Below are positions 7,836-16,176 of a stretch of DNA of 64,000 nucleotides, piece after piece. The stretch's first letter is position 1. The number at the start of each line of letters is the position of its first letter. A program made the position numbers and the translations under genes. Below the pieces are notes generated by a model. It was not told the DNA's origin, did not search any database, and was given only the letters and a program-made list of their open reading frames with translations. Location of the stretch: positions 108,602 through 172,601 of the forward strand of contig DGLA01000024.1 in assembly GCA_002387205.1 (NCBI GenBank), in the 5' to 3' direction. Origin of the DNA: Stutzerimonas stutzeri (GTDB lineage Bacteria > Pseudomonadota > Gammaproteobacteria > Pseudomonadales > Pseudomonadaceae).

Positions 7836-8885
7836 ATGCAAGTCTCTGATTTTTCTTTCGAGCTTCCCGATGCTCAAATCGCTCGGCATCCGCTGGCTGA
7901 GCGTCGTGCCAGCCGGCTACTGATGCTCGATGGCGAGACCGGACGGTTAGCCCATCACCGCTTTGCCGAGCTGCTCGACTACGTGCGTCCCGGTGACCTG
8001 ATGGTGTTCAACAATACGCGAGTCATTCCAGCGCGCCTGTTCGGGCAGAAGGATACCGGCGGCAAGGTTGAAATACTGATTGAACGCGTTCTGGATGAAC
8101 GTCGCGTATTGGCGCACATCCGTTCGAGCAAGTCACCCCGGCCTGGTGCCGTGATCCGCATCGATGGGGGCGGTGAAGCGTCGATGCTGGCCAGGCATGA
8201 CGCATTGTTCGAACTTGAATTCAGCGAAACGGTACTGCCTCTACTTGATCGTGTCGGGCACATGCCGTTGCCTCCTTATATAGACCGGCCGGATGAATCC
8301 GCTGACCGTGAGCGCTATCAGACGGTGTATGCGCAAAGAGAGGGCGCTGTGGCAGCTCCGACCGCAGGCCTGCATTTCGATGCCGAGCTGCTCCAGGCGC
8401 TAGATGACAAAGGCGTACAGCGTGCCTTCGTGACCCTGCATGTCGGCGCCGGCACCTTCCAGCCGGTTAGGGTTGAGCGCATCGAAGAGCATCACATGCA
8501 CCGCGAGTGGCTTGAGGTCAGTCAGGAAGTCGTCGATGCGGTAGCAGCCTGCCGGGCGAGCGGCGGCAGGGTGATTGCGGTTGGCACTACCAGTGTGCGT
8601 TCGCTGGAAAGCGCTGCGCGAGACGGCAGGCTCAAACCATACAGCGGCGATACAGACATCTTTCTCTATCCCGGCAAGCCCTTTCATGTCGTGGATGCGC
8701 TGGTAACCAACTTCCATTTGCCGGAGTCGACCCTGCTGATGCTGGTTTCGGCTTTTGCCGGTTATCCCGAGACAATGGCTGCCTACGCAGAGGCGATCGC
8801 CCAAGGGTATCGCTTCTTCAGTTATGGGGACGCCATGTTCATCACGCGCAATCCGGCCCCACTCGGCCCCGAGGACACCCAATGA
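7836..8885 (+). CDS. queA: S-adenosylmethionine:tRNA ribosyltransferase-isomerase
   Basis: Transfers and isomerises the ribosyl part of SAM onto 7-aminomethyl-7-deazaguanine in tRNA, giving epoxyqueuosine, the next step after Tgt in queuosine synthesis. The 349-residue product begins MQVSDFSFELPDAQIARHPLAERRASRLL, the classic QueA N-terminus, and contains FNNTRVIPARL near residues 55-66 and VAAPTAGLHFD near 170-180. The start at 7836 is chosen by family similarity; upstream in-frame codons are non-homologous. It overlaps tgt by 4 nt (ATGA), so the two queuosine genes are coupled. Confidence 0.96.
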   Translation: MQVSDFSFELPDAQIARHPLAERRASRLLMLDGETGRLAHHRFAELLDYVRPGDLMVFNNTRVIPARLFGQKDTGGKVEILIERVLDERRVLAHIRSSKSPRPGAVIRIDGGGEASMLARHDALFELEFSETVLPLLDRVGHMPLPPYIDRPDESADRERYQTVYAQREGAVAAPTAGLHFDAELLQALDDKGVQRAFVTLHVGAGTFQPVRVERIEEHHMHREWLEVSQEVVDAVAACRASGGRVIAVGTTSVRSLESAARDGRLKPYSGDTDIFLYPGKPFHVVDALVTNFHLPESTLLMLVSAFAGYPETMAAYAEAIAQGYRFFSYGDAMFITRNPAPLGPEDTQ

Positions 8886-10015
8886 GTCGTACCTGCCACA
8901 TGTCTTTCGAACTGCTCGCGACCGAGGGGCGTGCTCGCCGCGGTCGCCTGACCTTTCCCAGGGGAACGGTGGAAACCCCAGCGTTCATGCCGGTGGGTAC
9001 TTACGGTACCGTCAAGGGCATGTTGCCTGCCGATATCGAGGGGATTGGTGCCCAGATCATTCTTGGCAATACATTTCACCTGTGGCTGAGGCCAGGTACG
9101 GAAGTGATCAAGGCGCACGGTGATCTGCATGACTTCATGCAGTGGCAGGGCCCGATCCTGACTGATTCGGGTGGTTTCCAGGTGTTTAGTCTGGGGGCGA
9201 TGCGCAAGATCAAGGAGGAGGGTGTCTATTTCTCTTCGCCGGTCGACGGCGCGAAAGTCTTCATGGGGCCGGAAGAATCGATGCAGGTGCAGCGTGATCT
9301 TGGATCGGACATCGTGATGATCTTTGATGAATGCACGCCCTATCCGGCCGACGAAGAGGTTGCGCGGCGCTCGATGGAGCTTTCGCTGCGCTGGGCAAGG
9401 CGCTCGAAAGACGCCCATGGCGAGAGCTCGGCCGCGCTGTTCGGCATTGTCCAGGGTGGCATGCATGAGTCGTTGCGTATGCGTTCGCTCGAGGGGCTGT
9501 GCGACATCGGTTTCGATGGGCTGGCGATCGGTGGATTGTCTGTTGGTGAGCCGAAAGAAGAGATGATTCGCGTGCTGGATTTCCTTCCGCCACAGATGCC
9601 GGCCGACAAGCCGCGTTATCTGATGGGCGTGGGTCGGCCGGAAGACCTTGTCGAAGGTGTTCGCCGGGGCGTGGACATGTTCGATTGCGTGATGCCGACC
9701 CGCAACGCACGCAATGGTCACTTGTTCGTTGATGGCGGAGTGGTCAAGATCCGCAACGCCATGCACCGCTTCGATACGTCATCGCTGGATGCCGGCTGCG
9801 ATTGTTACACATGCAAACACTTCTCCAGGGCGTACCTGCATCATCTGGACAAGTGCGGAGAAATGCTGGGCAGCATGCTCAATACGATACATAACTTGCG
9901 CCATTATCAGCGGCTGATGGCTGGTTTACGCGATGCTATCCAACAGGGTACATTGGCGGCCTTTGTCGACGCCTTCTATGCCAAGCGCGGCCTGCCAACC
10001 CCGCCGCTTGCGTGA
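8882..10015 (+). CDS. tgt: tRNA-guanine transglycosylase
   Basis: Exchanges guanine-34 of GUN-anticodon tRNAs for preQ1, the base that QueA then modifies. The 377-residue protein shows DSGGFQVFSLG near residues 95-105 (substrate pocket), the LMGVGRPEDL and DMFDCVMPTRNARNG regions holding the catalytic Asp, and the zinc site CDCYTC followed by a downstream His (HHLDKC) near 305-335. The ATG at 8882 overlaps the queA stop; an alternative ATG (MSFELLATEG) is 18 nt further in. It continues into yajC-secD-secF after 40 nt, the common tgt-yajC-secDF arrangement. Confidence 0.97.
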   Translation: MSRTCHMSFELLATEGRARRGRLTFPRGTVETPAFMPVGTYGTVKGMLPADIEGIGAQIILGNTFHLWLRPGTEVIKAHGDLHDFMQWQGPILTDSGGFQVFSLGAMRKIKEEGVYFSSPVDGAKVFMGPEESMQVQRDLGSDIVMIFDECTPYPADEEVARRSMELSLRWARRSKDAHGESSAALFGIVQGGMHESLRMRSLEGLCDIGFDGLAIGGLSVGEPKEEMIRVLDFLPPQMPADKPRYLMGVGRPEDLVEGVRRGVDMFDCVMPTRNARNGHLFVDGGVVKIRNAMHRFDTSSLDAGCDCYTCKHFSRAYLHHLDKCGEMLGSMLNTIHNLRHYQRLMAGLRDAIQQGTLAAFVDAFYAKRGLPTPPLA

Positions 10016-10055
10016 CGAATTCATAACTAACTGATCTCTACAACAGGAGTGCTAC

Positions 10056-10385
10056 ATGAGCTTTCTGATTCCCGCCGCCCATGCCCAAGAGGCTGCTGCC
10101 GGTCCCGCTGGTAGCGGCTTCGAATGGCTGTTTCTGGTCGGCTTCCTGGTCATCTTCTATCTGATGATCTGGCGCCCCCAGGCCAAGCGCGCAAAAGAGC
10201 ACAAGAATCTGATCGGCGGCCTGCAGAAGGGCGACGAAGTGGTCACCTCAGGTGGTATCGCCGGCAAGGTCACCAAGGTCTCCGATGACTTCGTCGTTAT
10301 TGAGGTTTCCGATTCGGTGGAGCTGAAATTCCAGAAGGTGGCCATCGCTGCAACGCTGCCAAAAGGCACGCTCAAAGCCATCTGA
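10056..10385 (+). CDS. yajC: Sec translocon accessory protein YajC
   Basis: Small inner-membrane partner of SecDF that associates with SecYEG during protein export. The 109-residue protein starts MSFLIPAAHAQEAAAGPAGSG, followed by one membrane span (WLFLVGFLVIFYLMIW, about residues 24-40). The RPQAKRAKEHKNLI motif then precedes a soluble beta-rich tail containing GDEVVTSGGIAGKV. AGGAG lies 7 nt before the ATG. It sits between tgt and secD on the same strand. Confidence 0.95.
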   Translation: MSFLIPAAHAQEAAAGPAGSGFEWLFLVGFLVIFYLMIWRPQAKRAKEHKNLIGGLQKGDEVVTSGGIAGKVTKVSDDFVVIEVSDSVELKFQKVAIAATLPKGTLKAI

Positions 10386-10410
10386 GCTGATTTCTACTCA
10401 ACACCAACGA

Positions 10411-10431
10411 CGGGGCGCGCAAGGCGCCCCG
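10411..10431 (+). promoter_or_regulatory. intercistronic hairpin between yajC and secD
   Basis: CGGGGCGC (10411-10418) pairs with GCGCCCCG (10424-10431) around a 5-nt loop. There is no T-run, so it looks like a partial attenuator or an mRNA-stability element rather than a full terminator. Confidence 0.5.
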
Positions 10432-10452
10432 CGTCATTAGACGGGCTGCGTC

Positions 10453-12321
10453 ATGCTCAATAGATTCCCTATTTGGAAATACCTGCTGATCGTGGTGGTG
10501 CTTGGCATCGCCCTGGTCTACTCGGCGCCCAACCTGTACCCGGACGACCCCGCGGTGCAGATCACCGGCGCCAATACCTCGCTCAACGTCACCGAGGCAG
10601 ACCTGGACAAGGCCCGCAAGGCTCTGGTCGAGGCAGGCATAGAGGTCAAGGCTGCCGGTCTGGACGAGCAGGGTCGCGGCGGCCTCCTGCGGTTGAACGA
10701 TCAGGACGACCAGCTGCCGGCCAAGGATGTGGTTCGCCGGGCTCTTGGCGACGCTTACGTGGTGGCGCTGAACCTGGCGCCAACGACACCGGAGTGGCTG
10801 CGCAACCTGTCCGCCAGTCCGATGAAGCTGGGCCTCGACCTCTCCGGCGGCGTGCATTTCCTGCTCGAAGTCGACATGGAAAAGGCCATCGAAACGCGCC
10901 TGAATGTCTACGAGGGCGAGGTGAAGTCGCTTCTACGCAAGGAGCGGGTGCGCTATCGCAGCTTGCCCCAGACCGAGAATGCGGTGCAGCTCGGCTTTGC
11001 CGATGAGCAAGCTCTTGCTGCGGCTCAATCGCTGATCCGCAAGAATTTCACCGATTTCGAGCTGACGACTTCCGAGCGCAACGGTCAGCAGGTGTTGCGC
11101 CTGGCAATTACCGAAGCCAAGTTGGCTGAGATCCGTGAGTATTCGATCAAGCAAAACCTTACAACTGTGCGCAATCGGGTCAACGAGTTGGGTGTGTCCG
11201 AACCGCTGGTCCAGCGCCAGGGTGCCAACCGTATCGTCGTGGAGCTGCCAGGCGTGCAGGACACTGCCGAGGCCAAGCGTATCCTCGGCAAGACCGCCAA
11301 CCTCGAGTTCCGTCTCGCTGCCGAGGCCGATGCGCCGCGAGCCACGACGGAAAGCTTCGAGTTTCGCCAGGAAGGTCGCCCGCCTGCACAGCTGGAACGC
11401 AGTCTGATCATCACCGGCGACCAGGTGACCGATGCGCAGGCCAGTTACGACGAGAATGGCCGTCCGCAGGTCAACATCCGTCTGGATGGCCATGGCGGCG
11501 ATCTGATGAATCGTGCGACCCGCAATAACGTCGGTCGCAGCATGGCGGTGATCTTTATCGAGCAGCGTCCGACCACCCGCTACGTCAAGCAGATGGTTGA
11601 TGGCGTCGAGCAGGAGGTGCGTGTCGAGACCTTCCAGGAAGAGAAAAAAATCATCAGCCTGGCCACCATCCAGTCCCCCCTGGGCAGCCAGTTCCGTATC
11701 ACCGGGCTCGATGGTCAGGGCGAGTCGTCCGAGCTCGCTTTGCTGCTCCGTGCGGGAGGCCTTGCGGCGCCCATGTACTTTGCAGAAGAACGCACCATCG
11801 GTCCAAGCCTGGGGGCGGAGAACATACAGCTGGGTGTCGAGGCAGCGCTGTGGGGCTTTCTCTTCGTGTCCATATTCATGGTGCTGATCTACAAGTTCTT
11901 CGGTGTGCTGGCGACGGTTGCGCTGCTGTTCAACATGGTGGTGCTGACTGCGCTGATGTCCTTGCTCGGTGCGACGCTGACCTTGCCAGGGATCGCCGGT
12001 ATCGTGCTGACCATGGGTATGGCGGTGGATGCCAACGTGCTGATCTTCTCGCGTATTCGCGAGGAGATTGCCAACGGTATGTCCATCCAGCGGGCCATTC
12101 ACGAGGGGTTCGATCGGGCGTTCTCCGCAATCGTCGACGGCAACCTGACCACTTTGCTGGTAGGCGGGATCTTGTTCGCAATGGGAACCGGGCCGATCAA
12201 GGGCTTCGCTGTGACGCTCTCGCTGGGGATCCTGACGTCCATGTTCACCGCAATCGTCGTGACCCGCGCCATGGTCAACCTGATCTACGGCGGCCGCGAT
12301 CTCAAGAAGTTGTGGATTTAA
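10453..12321 (+). CDS. secD: protein translocase subunit SecD
   Basis: Inner-membrane RND-type subunit that with SecF uses the proton gradient to help pull exported proteins through SecYEG. The 622-residue protein has an N-terminal span (WKYLLIVVVLGIALVYSAPNLYPDDP), a large periplasmic region with the LGLDLSGGVHFLLEVD motif (about residues 120-140), and a C-terminal membrane block with GAENIQLGVEA, the GMAVDANVLIFSRIREE motif near 515-532 and LTTLLVGGILFAMGTGPIKGFA. The length is normal. It is 12 nt from secF. Confidence 0.97.
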   Translation: MLNRFPIWKYLLIVVVLGIALVYSAPNLYPDDPAVQITGANTSLNVTEADLDKARKALVEAGIEVKAAGLDEQGRGGLLRLNDQDDQLPAKDVVRRALGDAYVVALNLAPTTPEWLRNLSASPMKLGLDLSGGVHFLLEVDMEKAIETRLNVYEGEVKSLLRKERVRYRSLPQTENAVQLGFADEQALAAAQSLIRKNFTDFELTTSERNGQQVLRLAITEAKLAEIREYSIKQNLTTVRNRVNELGVSEPLVQRQGANRIVVELPGVQDTAEAKRILGKTANLEFRLAAEADAPRATTESFEFRQEGRPPAQLERSLIITGDQVTDAQASYDENGRPQVNIRLDGHGGDLMNRATRNNVGRSMAVIFIEQRPTTRYVKQMVDGVEQEVRVETFQEEKKIISLATIQSPLGSQFRITGLDGQGESSELALLLRAGGLAAPMYFAEERTIGPSLGAENIQLGVEAALWGFLFVSIFMVLIYKFFGVLATVALLFNMVVLTALMSLLGATLTLPGIAGIVLTMGMAVDANVLIFSRIREEIANGMSIQRAIHEGFDRAFSAIVDGNLTTLLVGGILFAMGTGPIKGFAVTLSLGILTSMFTAIVVTRAMVNLIYGGRDLKKLWI

Positions 12322-12333
12322 GGGGCTAGCACG

Positions 12334-13242
12334 ATGAAACGCGTTATCAATTTCATGGGTGTGCGCTATATCGCCTTCGCCCTGACGGTACTGCTCACGC
12401 TTGTATCCCTCGGTAGCCTTGCCGTAAAGGGGCTTAATTTCGGGCTTGACTTTACTGGCGGGACCCTGATCGAGCTGTCCTACGAGCAGCCGGTCGCCCT
12501 GGATCAGGTGCGCTCACAACTGGTGGGTTCGGGCTTCAGCGATGCGGTGGTGCAGAGTTTCGGTGCGACCACGGATGTTCTGGTACGCATGCCTGGTGAT
12601 GATCCGCTACTGGGCGAGCGCATTGCTGAGGTCTTGCGTGGCGGCGAGACAGGCAGCGCCGTGACGGTAAAGCGTGTCGAGTTCGTCGGGCCGGCCGTGG
12701 GCGAAGAGCTGCGTGACCAGGGTGGATTGGGCATGCTGCTTGCTTTGGGCGGCATTCTGGTCTACGTCGCTTTCCGCTTTCAATGGAAGTTCGGTCTGGG
12801 AGCGGTGTTGTCGCTCTTCCACGATGTAATTCTGGTGCTGGGCGTCTTTTCGCTGTTCCAGATCTCGTTCGACCTCACCGTGCTGGCTGCGGTACTCGCG
12901 GTGATCGGCTACTCGCTGAACGACACCATTGTCATCTTTGACCGGATCCGTGAAAACTTCCGCATGTTGCGCAAGGCCGAGTTGCTCGAGAACATCAACA
13001 TCTCTACTACGCAAACACTGCTGCGGACGCTGGCCACCTCGGTATCGACGTTGCTTGCGGTGGGCGCATTGATGTTCTTTGGCGGTGAAAACCTCTGGGG
13101 CTTCTCACTTGCCTTGCTGATTGGTGTCGGCGCAGGCACCTATTCATCGGTCTATGTGGCCGGCATGTTACTGGTGTGGCTGAAACTCACCCGTGAAGAT
13201 CTGATTCCTCCAGTTGTCGAAGAGGTCGATGATCTCCCCTGA
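12334..13242 (+). CDS. secF: protein translocase subunit SecF
   Basis: Partner of SecD in the Sec accessory complex. The 302-residue protein contains GLNFGLDFTGGTLIEL near residues 30-46 in the periplasmic head and six membrane spans, with the signature VIGYSLNDTIVIFDRIRENFR near 190-210 and FSLALLIGVGAGTYSSVYVA near 255-275. The start ATG at 12334 follows GGGGCTAGCACG. It is the last gene of the tgt-yajC-secDF series; a structured untranslated stretch and a strong terminator follow. Confidence 0.97.
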   Translation: MKRVINFMGVRYIAFALTVLLTLVSLGSLAVKGLNFGLDFTGGTLIELSYEQPVALDQVRSQLVGSGFSDAVVQSFGATTDVLVRMPGDDPLLGERIAEVLRGGETGSAVTVKRVEFVGPAVGEELRDQGGLGMLLALGGILVYVAFRFQWKFGLGAVLSLFHDVILVLGVFSLFQISFDLTVLAAVLAVIGYSLNDTIVIFDRIRENFRMLRKAELLENINISTTQTLLRTLATSVSTLLAVGALMFFGGENLWGFSLALLIGVGAGTYSSVYVAGMLLVWLKLTREDLIPPVVEEVDDLP

Positions 13243-13440
13243 TCCTGATCACCAGGCGAAGCGGAAGGCCAGACGGGCAACTGCAGGTGCTTGCTTCGCC
13301 AGGCAGTCGGCCGTAGCTAGCTGATCGATATGTGGGGAATTGGAGGATTCCGAAGGCGGTGGCGCGTACCTAGGCGTTGGCTGTCCTAGTCCGGAGGGTA
13401 GCGATGCTTGTCAGCAGTGGCGGCGCAACCGTAAGCAAGC
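13243..13440 (+). other. structured non-coding stretch after secF (3' UTR or small RNA candidate)
   Basis: No ORF was found on either strand that I would support. On the plus strand four inverted repeats follow each other: GGCGAAGC (13255-13262) with GCTTCGCC (13293-13300); GGAAT (13336-13340) with ATTCC (13347-13351); CTAGG (13370-13374) with CCTAG (13385-13389); and TGCTTG (13405-13410) with CAAGCA (13436-13441). The terminator comes directly after. This pattern suits a structured secF 3' UTR or a 3'-UTR-derived small RNA; which of the two is inference. Confidence 0.4.
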
Positions 13441-13471
13441 AAAAAAAAACGCCCAATCGGGCGTTTTTTTT
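13441..13471. terminator. bidirectional terminator between secF and suhB
   Basis: CGCCC (13450-13454) pairs with GGGCG (13459-13463) around loop AATC, extended by flanking A and T, with an A9 run on the left and a T8 run on the right. The perfect symmetry suits termination of both convergent transcripts. Confidence 0.93.
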
Positions 13472-13480
13472 CGTCTGGGC

Positions 13481-14296
13481 TTAGCGTTTCAGGCTGGGCG
13501 TCAGGTGAGGCTGAATGGCAGTAAGCACCGCCTTGAAGCACTTGGTGTTGCCGGCGACGATCTGGCCCTTTTCAAGGAATTCATGGCTGCCGCTGAAATC
13601 GCTGACAAGGCCGCCTGCTTCCTGGATCAACAGTGCGCCCGCCGCCATGTCCCACTCCGAAAGGCCGAACTCCCAGAATGCGTCATAGCGACCGGCGGCG
13701 ACGTAAGCGAGGTCGAGGCTGGCAGCGCCGGCGCGACGCAGGCCGGCGGTTTGGCCAACCAGGCTGCGGAACATGTTCAGGTAGCTGTCGAGGTTGTCCA
13801 TCTGTCCGTCGCGAAACGGGAAGCCGGTGCCCAACAGTGCACCTTCAAGGCTTTTACGTGCGCTGACGCGCAGGCGACGGCCGTTAAGCGCGGCGCCGCG
13901 GCCGCGGCTGGCAGTGAATTCTTCTTGGCGAACCGGATCCAGAACGACCGCGTGTTCAAGGCGGCCGCGGTATTTGCAAGCGATGCTGACGGCGTAGTGG
14001 GGTACGCCGCGCAGGAAGTTGGTGGTCCCGTCCAGTGGATCAATCACCCAAAGGTAATCCTTGCCATCTCCGCTGCCTTCCAGCAGTCCGCCTTCCTCCC
14101 CGAGAATGCCGTGAGTTGGAAAGGCCTTTCGCAGCGCCGCAATGATCAGTTGCTCAGCAGTGCGGTCGATCTCAGAGACGTAATCGCGCGCGTCTTTTTC
14201 GCTAACCGAGATCACGTCCAGGCGCTCGGTGGAACGCACAATCATTTCGCCAGCGCTACGGGCGGCGCGCAGCGCGATATTCAGCATGGGCTGCAT
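13481..14296 (-). CDS. suhB: inositol-1-monophosphatase SuhB
   Basis: Mg2+-dependent inositol monophosphatase. In E. coli SuhB also joins the rRNA antitermination complex, and in P. aeruginosa it affects virulence regulation. The 271-residue protein begins MQPMLNIALRAARSAGEMIVRS and carries the family motifs GEEGG (about residues 66-70), DPLDGTTNFLRGVPHYAVSIA (metal-binding, near 84-104) and WDMAAGALLIQEAGG near 216-230. Its start is divergent from trmJ and its end meets the shared terminator. No odd residues were seen. Confidence 0.96.
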   Translation of the reverse strand: MQPMLNIALRAARSAGEMIVRSTERLDVISVSEKDARDYVSEIDRTAEQLIIAALRKAFPTHGILGEEGGLLEGSGDGKDYLWVIDPLDGTTNFLRGVPHYAVSIACKYRGRLEHAVVLDPVRQEEFTASRGRGAALNGRRLRVSARKSLEGALLGTGFPFRDGQMDNLDSYLNMFRSLVGQTAGLRRAGAASLDLAYVAAGRYDAFWEFGLSEWDMAAGALLIQEAGGLVSDFSGSHEFLEKGQIVAGNTKCFKAVLTAIQPHLTPSLKR

Positions 14297-14447
14297 CGAT
14301 CAAATACCTGGTCGTTTAAAGAAAGCCGGCAATTCTAACAGAATCCGATGCGCTGTGTTGTTCGCCTACGGCCCGTTCCGACCGTTGATGGCGAACCCGC
14401 AGATGCTTGCTGTAAGCTTTCGGTCTGCCTTCGACCGAGATAAGACA

Positions 14448-15224
14448 TTGTCGCTACACAACATTCGAGTAGTGCTGGTCAATACCAGCCATGCCGGAAA
14501 CATCGGCGGTGCAGCCCGCGCAATGAAGAACATGGGTTTGTCCCGGCTGGTACTTGTCGATCCGCAAGATTTTCCAAGTCCAGATGCTATCGCTCGAGCC
14601 TCGGGTGCTACGGATATTCTCGACTCAGCCCGGGTGGTGGCTACCCTCGAGGAGGCCCTGGTCGGCTGCAGCGTAGCATTTGGTACCAGTGCGCGTGAAC
14701 GTCGCATCCCGTGGCCTCTCCTTGATCCGCGCGAAACGGGCTCGGTTTGCCTGGAACAGGTAACCCAGGGGGGAGAGGTTGCGCTGGTGTTCGGTCGGGA
14801 GTACGCGGGGCTGACCAATGAGGAGCTCCAGCGATGCCAGTTCCATGTGCATATTCCATCCGATCCGGAGTTCAGTTCGCTCAACCTCGCTGCCGCCGTT
14901 CAGGTGCTCGCCTACGAAGTGCGTATGGCGTGGCTTGCTGCAAGCGGCCAGCCGACCAAGCTCGAAAAGCTGGAAACCACGTCAATGCTGAGTTCGCAGC
15001 TCGTTACCACGGATGAGCTTGAGCATTATTACGGTCACCTGGAGCAAACCCTGATCGACATCGGCTTTCTGGATCCGCAAAAGCCGAGACACCTCATGTC
15101 CCGGTTGCGCAGGCTCTACGGCCGAAGCAGTGTCAGCAAGCTTGAAATGAACATCCTGCGCGGCATCCTCACCGAAACGCAGAAGGCCGTCCGCGGCGAA
15201 CCCCACAAGCGGAGATCAGATTGA
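14448..15224 (+). CDS. trmJ: tRNA (cytidine/uridine-2'-O-)-methyltransferase TrmJ
   Basis: SPOUT-class enzyme that 2'-O-methylates nucleotide 32 of several tRNAs. The conserved part begins IRVVLVNTSHAGNIGGAARAMKNMGL and includes LVFGREYAGLTNEEL and SLNLAAAVQVLAYE, the knot-forming SPOUT motifs. The frame is open back to 14229 but the first 70 codons resemble nothing and run through the suhB promoter region. I place the start at TTG 14448 (MSLHNIRVV, 258 residues); the ATG at 14388 is an alternative. A 6-bp hairpin (14420-14438) lies just before the start. The stop overlaps the cysE ATG by one base. Confidence 0.9.
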   Translation: MSLHNIRVVLVNTSHAGNIGGAARAMKNMGLSRLVLVDPQDFPSPDAIARASGATDILDSARVVATLEEALVGCSVAFGTSARERRIPWPLLDPRETGSVCLEQVTQGGEVALVFGREYAGLTNEELQRCQFHVHIPSDPEFSSLNLAAAVQVLAYEVRMAWLAASGQPTKLEKLETTSMLSSQLVTTDELEHYYGHLEQTLIDIGFLDPQKPRHLMSRLRRLYGRSSVSKLEMNILRGILTETQKAVRGEPHKRRSD

Positions 15225-16009
15225 TGTTCGAGCGCATGCGAGAAGATATCCGAAGCGTCTTTCATCGCGACCCGGCTGCACGTAACGCGTTCGAGGTCGT
15301 AACCTGCTACCCAGGCTTGCACGCTGTCTGGTTTCACCGGGTTTCGCACTGGTTATGGGTCAACGATTGCAAATGGCTGGCTCGCATGAATTCGAACCTT
15401 GCGCGCTGGCTGACCGGCATCGAAATCCACCCGGGCGCCCAGATCGGACGTCGTTTCTTCATTGATCACGGCATGGGCATCGTGATTGGCGAAACTGCCC
15501 AGATCGGCAATGACGTGACGCTCTATCATGGCGTAACGCTTGGCGGGACCAGTTGGAACAAGGGCAAGCGTCATCCGACGCTGGAAGACGGTGTAATTGT
15601 CGGTGCGGGTGCCAAGATCCTTGGTCCGTTCACGGTGGGTGCCGGCGCCAAGGTCGGCTCCAATGCGGTGGTGACACGAGAGGTGCCTGCGGGCGCCACG
15701 GCGGTTGGTATCCCGGGGCGCATCATCGTCAGGTCGGACGATGCTCGTGAGGCCAAGCGCAAAGCGATCGCGGAAAAAATCGGCTTCGATGCCTATGGCG
15801 TCACGGAAGACATGCCCGATCCGGTTGCAAGAGCCATCGGGCAGTTGCTCGATCATGTTCAGGCGGTCGAGGAGCGCATGGATGGCATGTGCAAGGCTTT
15901 GACAGCGTTGGGGAGTGATTACTGTGTCAAGGAAATGCCCGAGCTTCGGGAGGAAGACTTCGCACAGGTCAAGGACAGCGGCGATCCGAGGCGCTCGGAT
16001 GTGCGGTAG
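15224..16009 (+). CDS. cysE: serine O-acetyltransferase (short, EpsC/CysE type)
   Basis: Makes O-acetylserine from serine and acetyl-CoA, the committed step to cysteine. The 261-residue protein starts MFERMREDIRSVFHRDPAARNAFEVVTCYPGLHAVWFHRVSHWLW, typical of the short CysE form. It continues into a left-handed beta-helix of hexapeptide repeats with the active-site stretch IDHGMGIVIGETA and GVTLGG. GGAGA at 15211-15215 supports ATG 15224. The location between trmJ and iscR links cysteine supply with IscS, the cysteine desulfurase. A second serine acetyltransferase of the longer type is encoded at 31030-31824. Confidence 0.93.
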   Translation: MFERMREDIRSVFHRDPAARNAFEVVTCYPGLHAVWFHRVSHWLWVNDCKWLARMNSNLARWLTGIEIHPGAQIGRRFFIDHGMGIVIGETAQIGNDVTLYHGVTLGGTSWNKGKRHPTLEDGVIVGAGAKILGPFTVGAGAKVGSNAVVTREVPAGATAVGIPGRIIVRSDDAREAKRKAIAEKIGFDAYGVTEDMPDPVARAIGQLLDHVQAVEERMDGMCKALTALGSDYCVKEMPELREEDFAQVKDSGDPRRSDVR

Positions 16010-16112
16010 CGATTGAGGTGCTGTTATGATGGCGGCTGATATCGCAACGCTTCGAATCGAGGATCTGCCGATTCACGAAACGAGGCAAAGCCTGAGTGTT
16101 TCAATCGGTCTT

Positions 16113-16145
16113 ATAGTTGATCTAATTACTCAGGTATTGCATACT
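16113..16145 (+). promoter_or_regulatory. iscR promoter with IscR type-1 binding site
   Basis: The 25-bp stretch 16113-16137 starts ATAGTTGA, has an AT-rich centre and ends CTCAGGTAT. By eye it agrees with the remembered E. coli type-1 IscR consensus at about 21 of 25 positions. It overlaps a likely promoter, TTGATC (16118-16123) then 16 nt then CATACT (16140-16145), ahead of the iscR start at 16177. This is the expected autorepression arrangement: [2Fe-2S]-IscR represses its own operon. Confidence 0.78.
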
Positions 16146-16176
16146 CGCCTCAAATCTTGATGCTTGGTGCAAGCCG

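Noticed and set aside
10933..12102. Minus-strand ORF of 389 codons opposite secD
   Set aside because: Shadow frame; SecD motifs and RND membrane spans are on the plus strand.
13340..14338. Plus-strand ORF of 332 codons crossing the secF-suhB terminator and suhB
   Set aside because: It runs through a strong terminator (13441-13471) and antisense to suhB; no homology is visible.
16018..16100. Possible further regulatory repeat upstream of iscR
   Set aside because: Apart from the single IscR-type site at 16113-16137 I could not find a second convincing match by eye.
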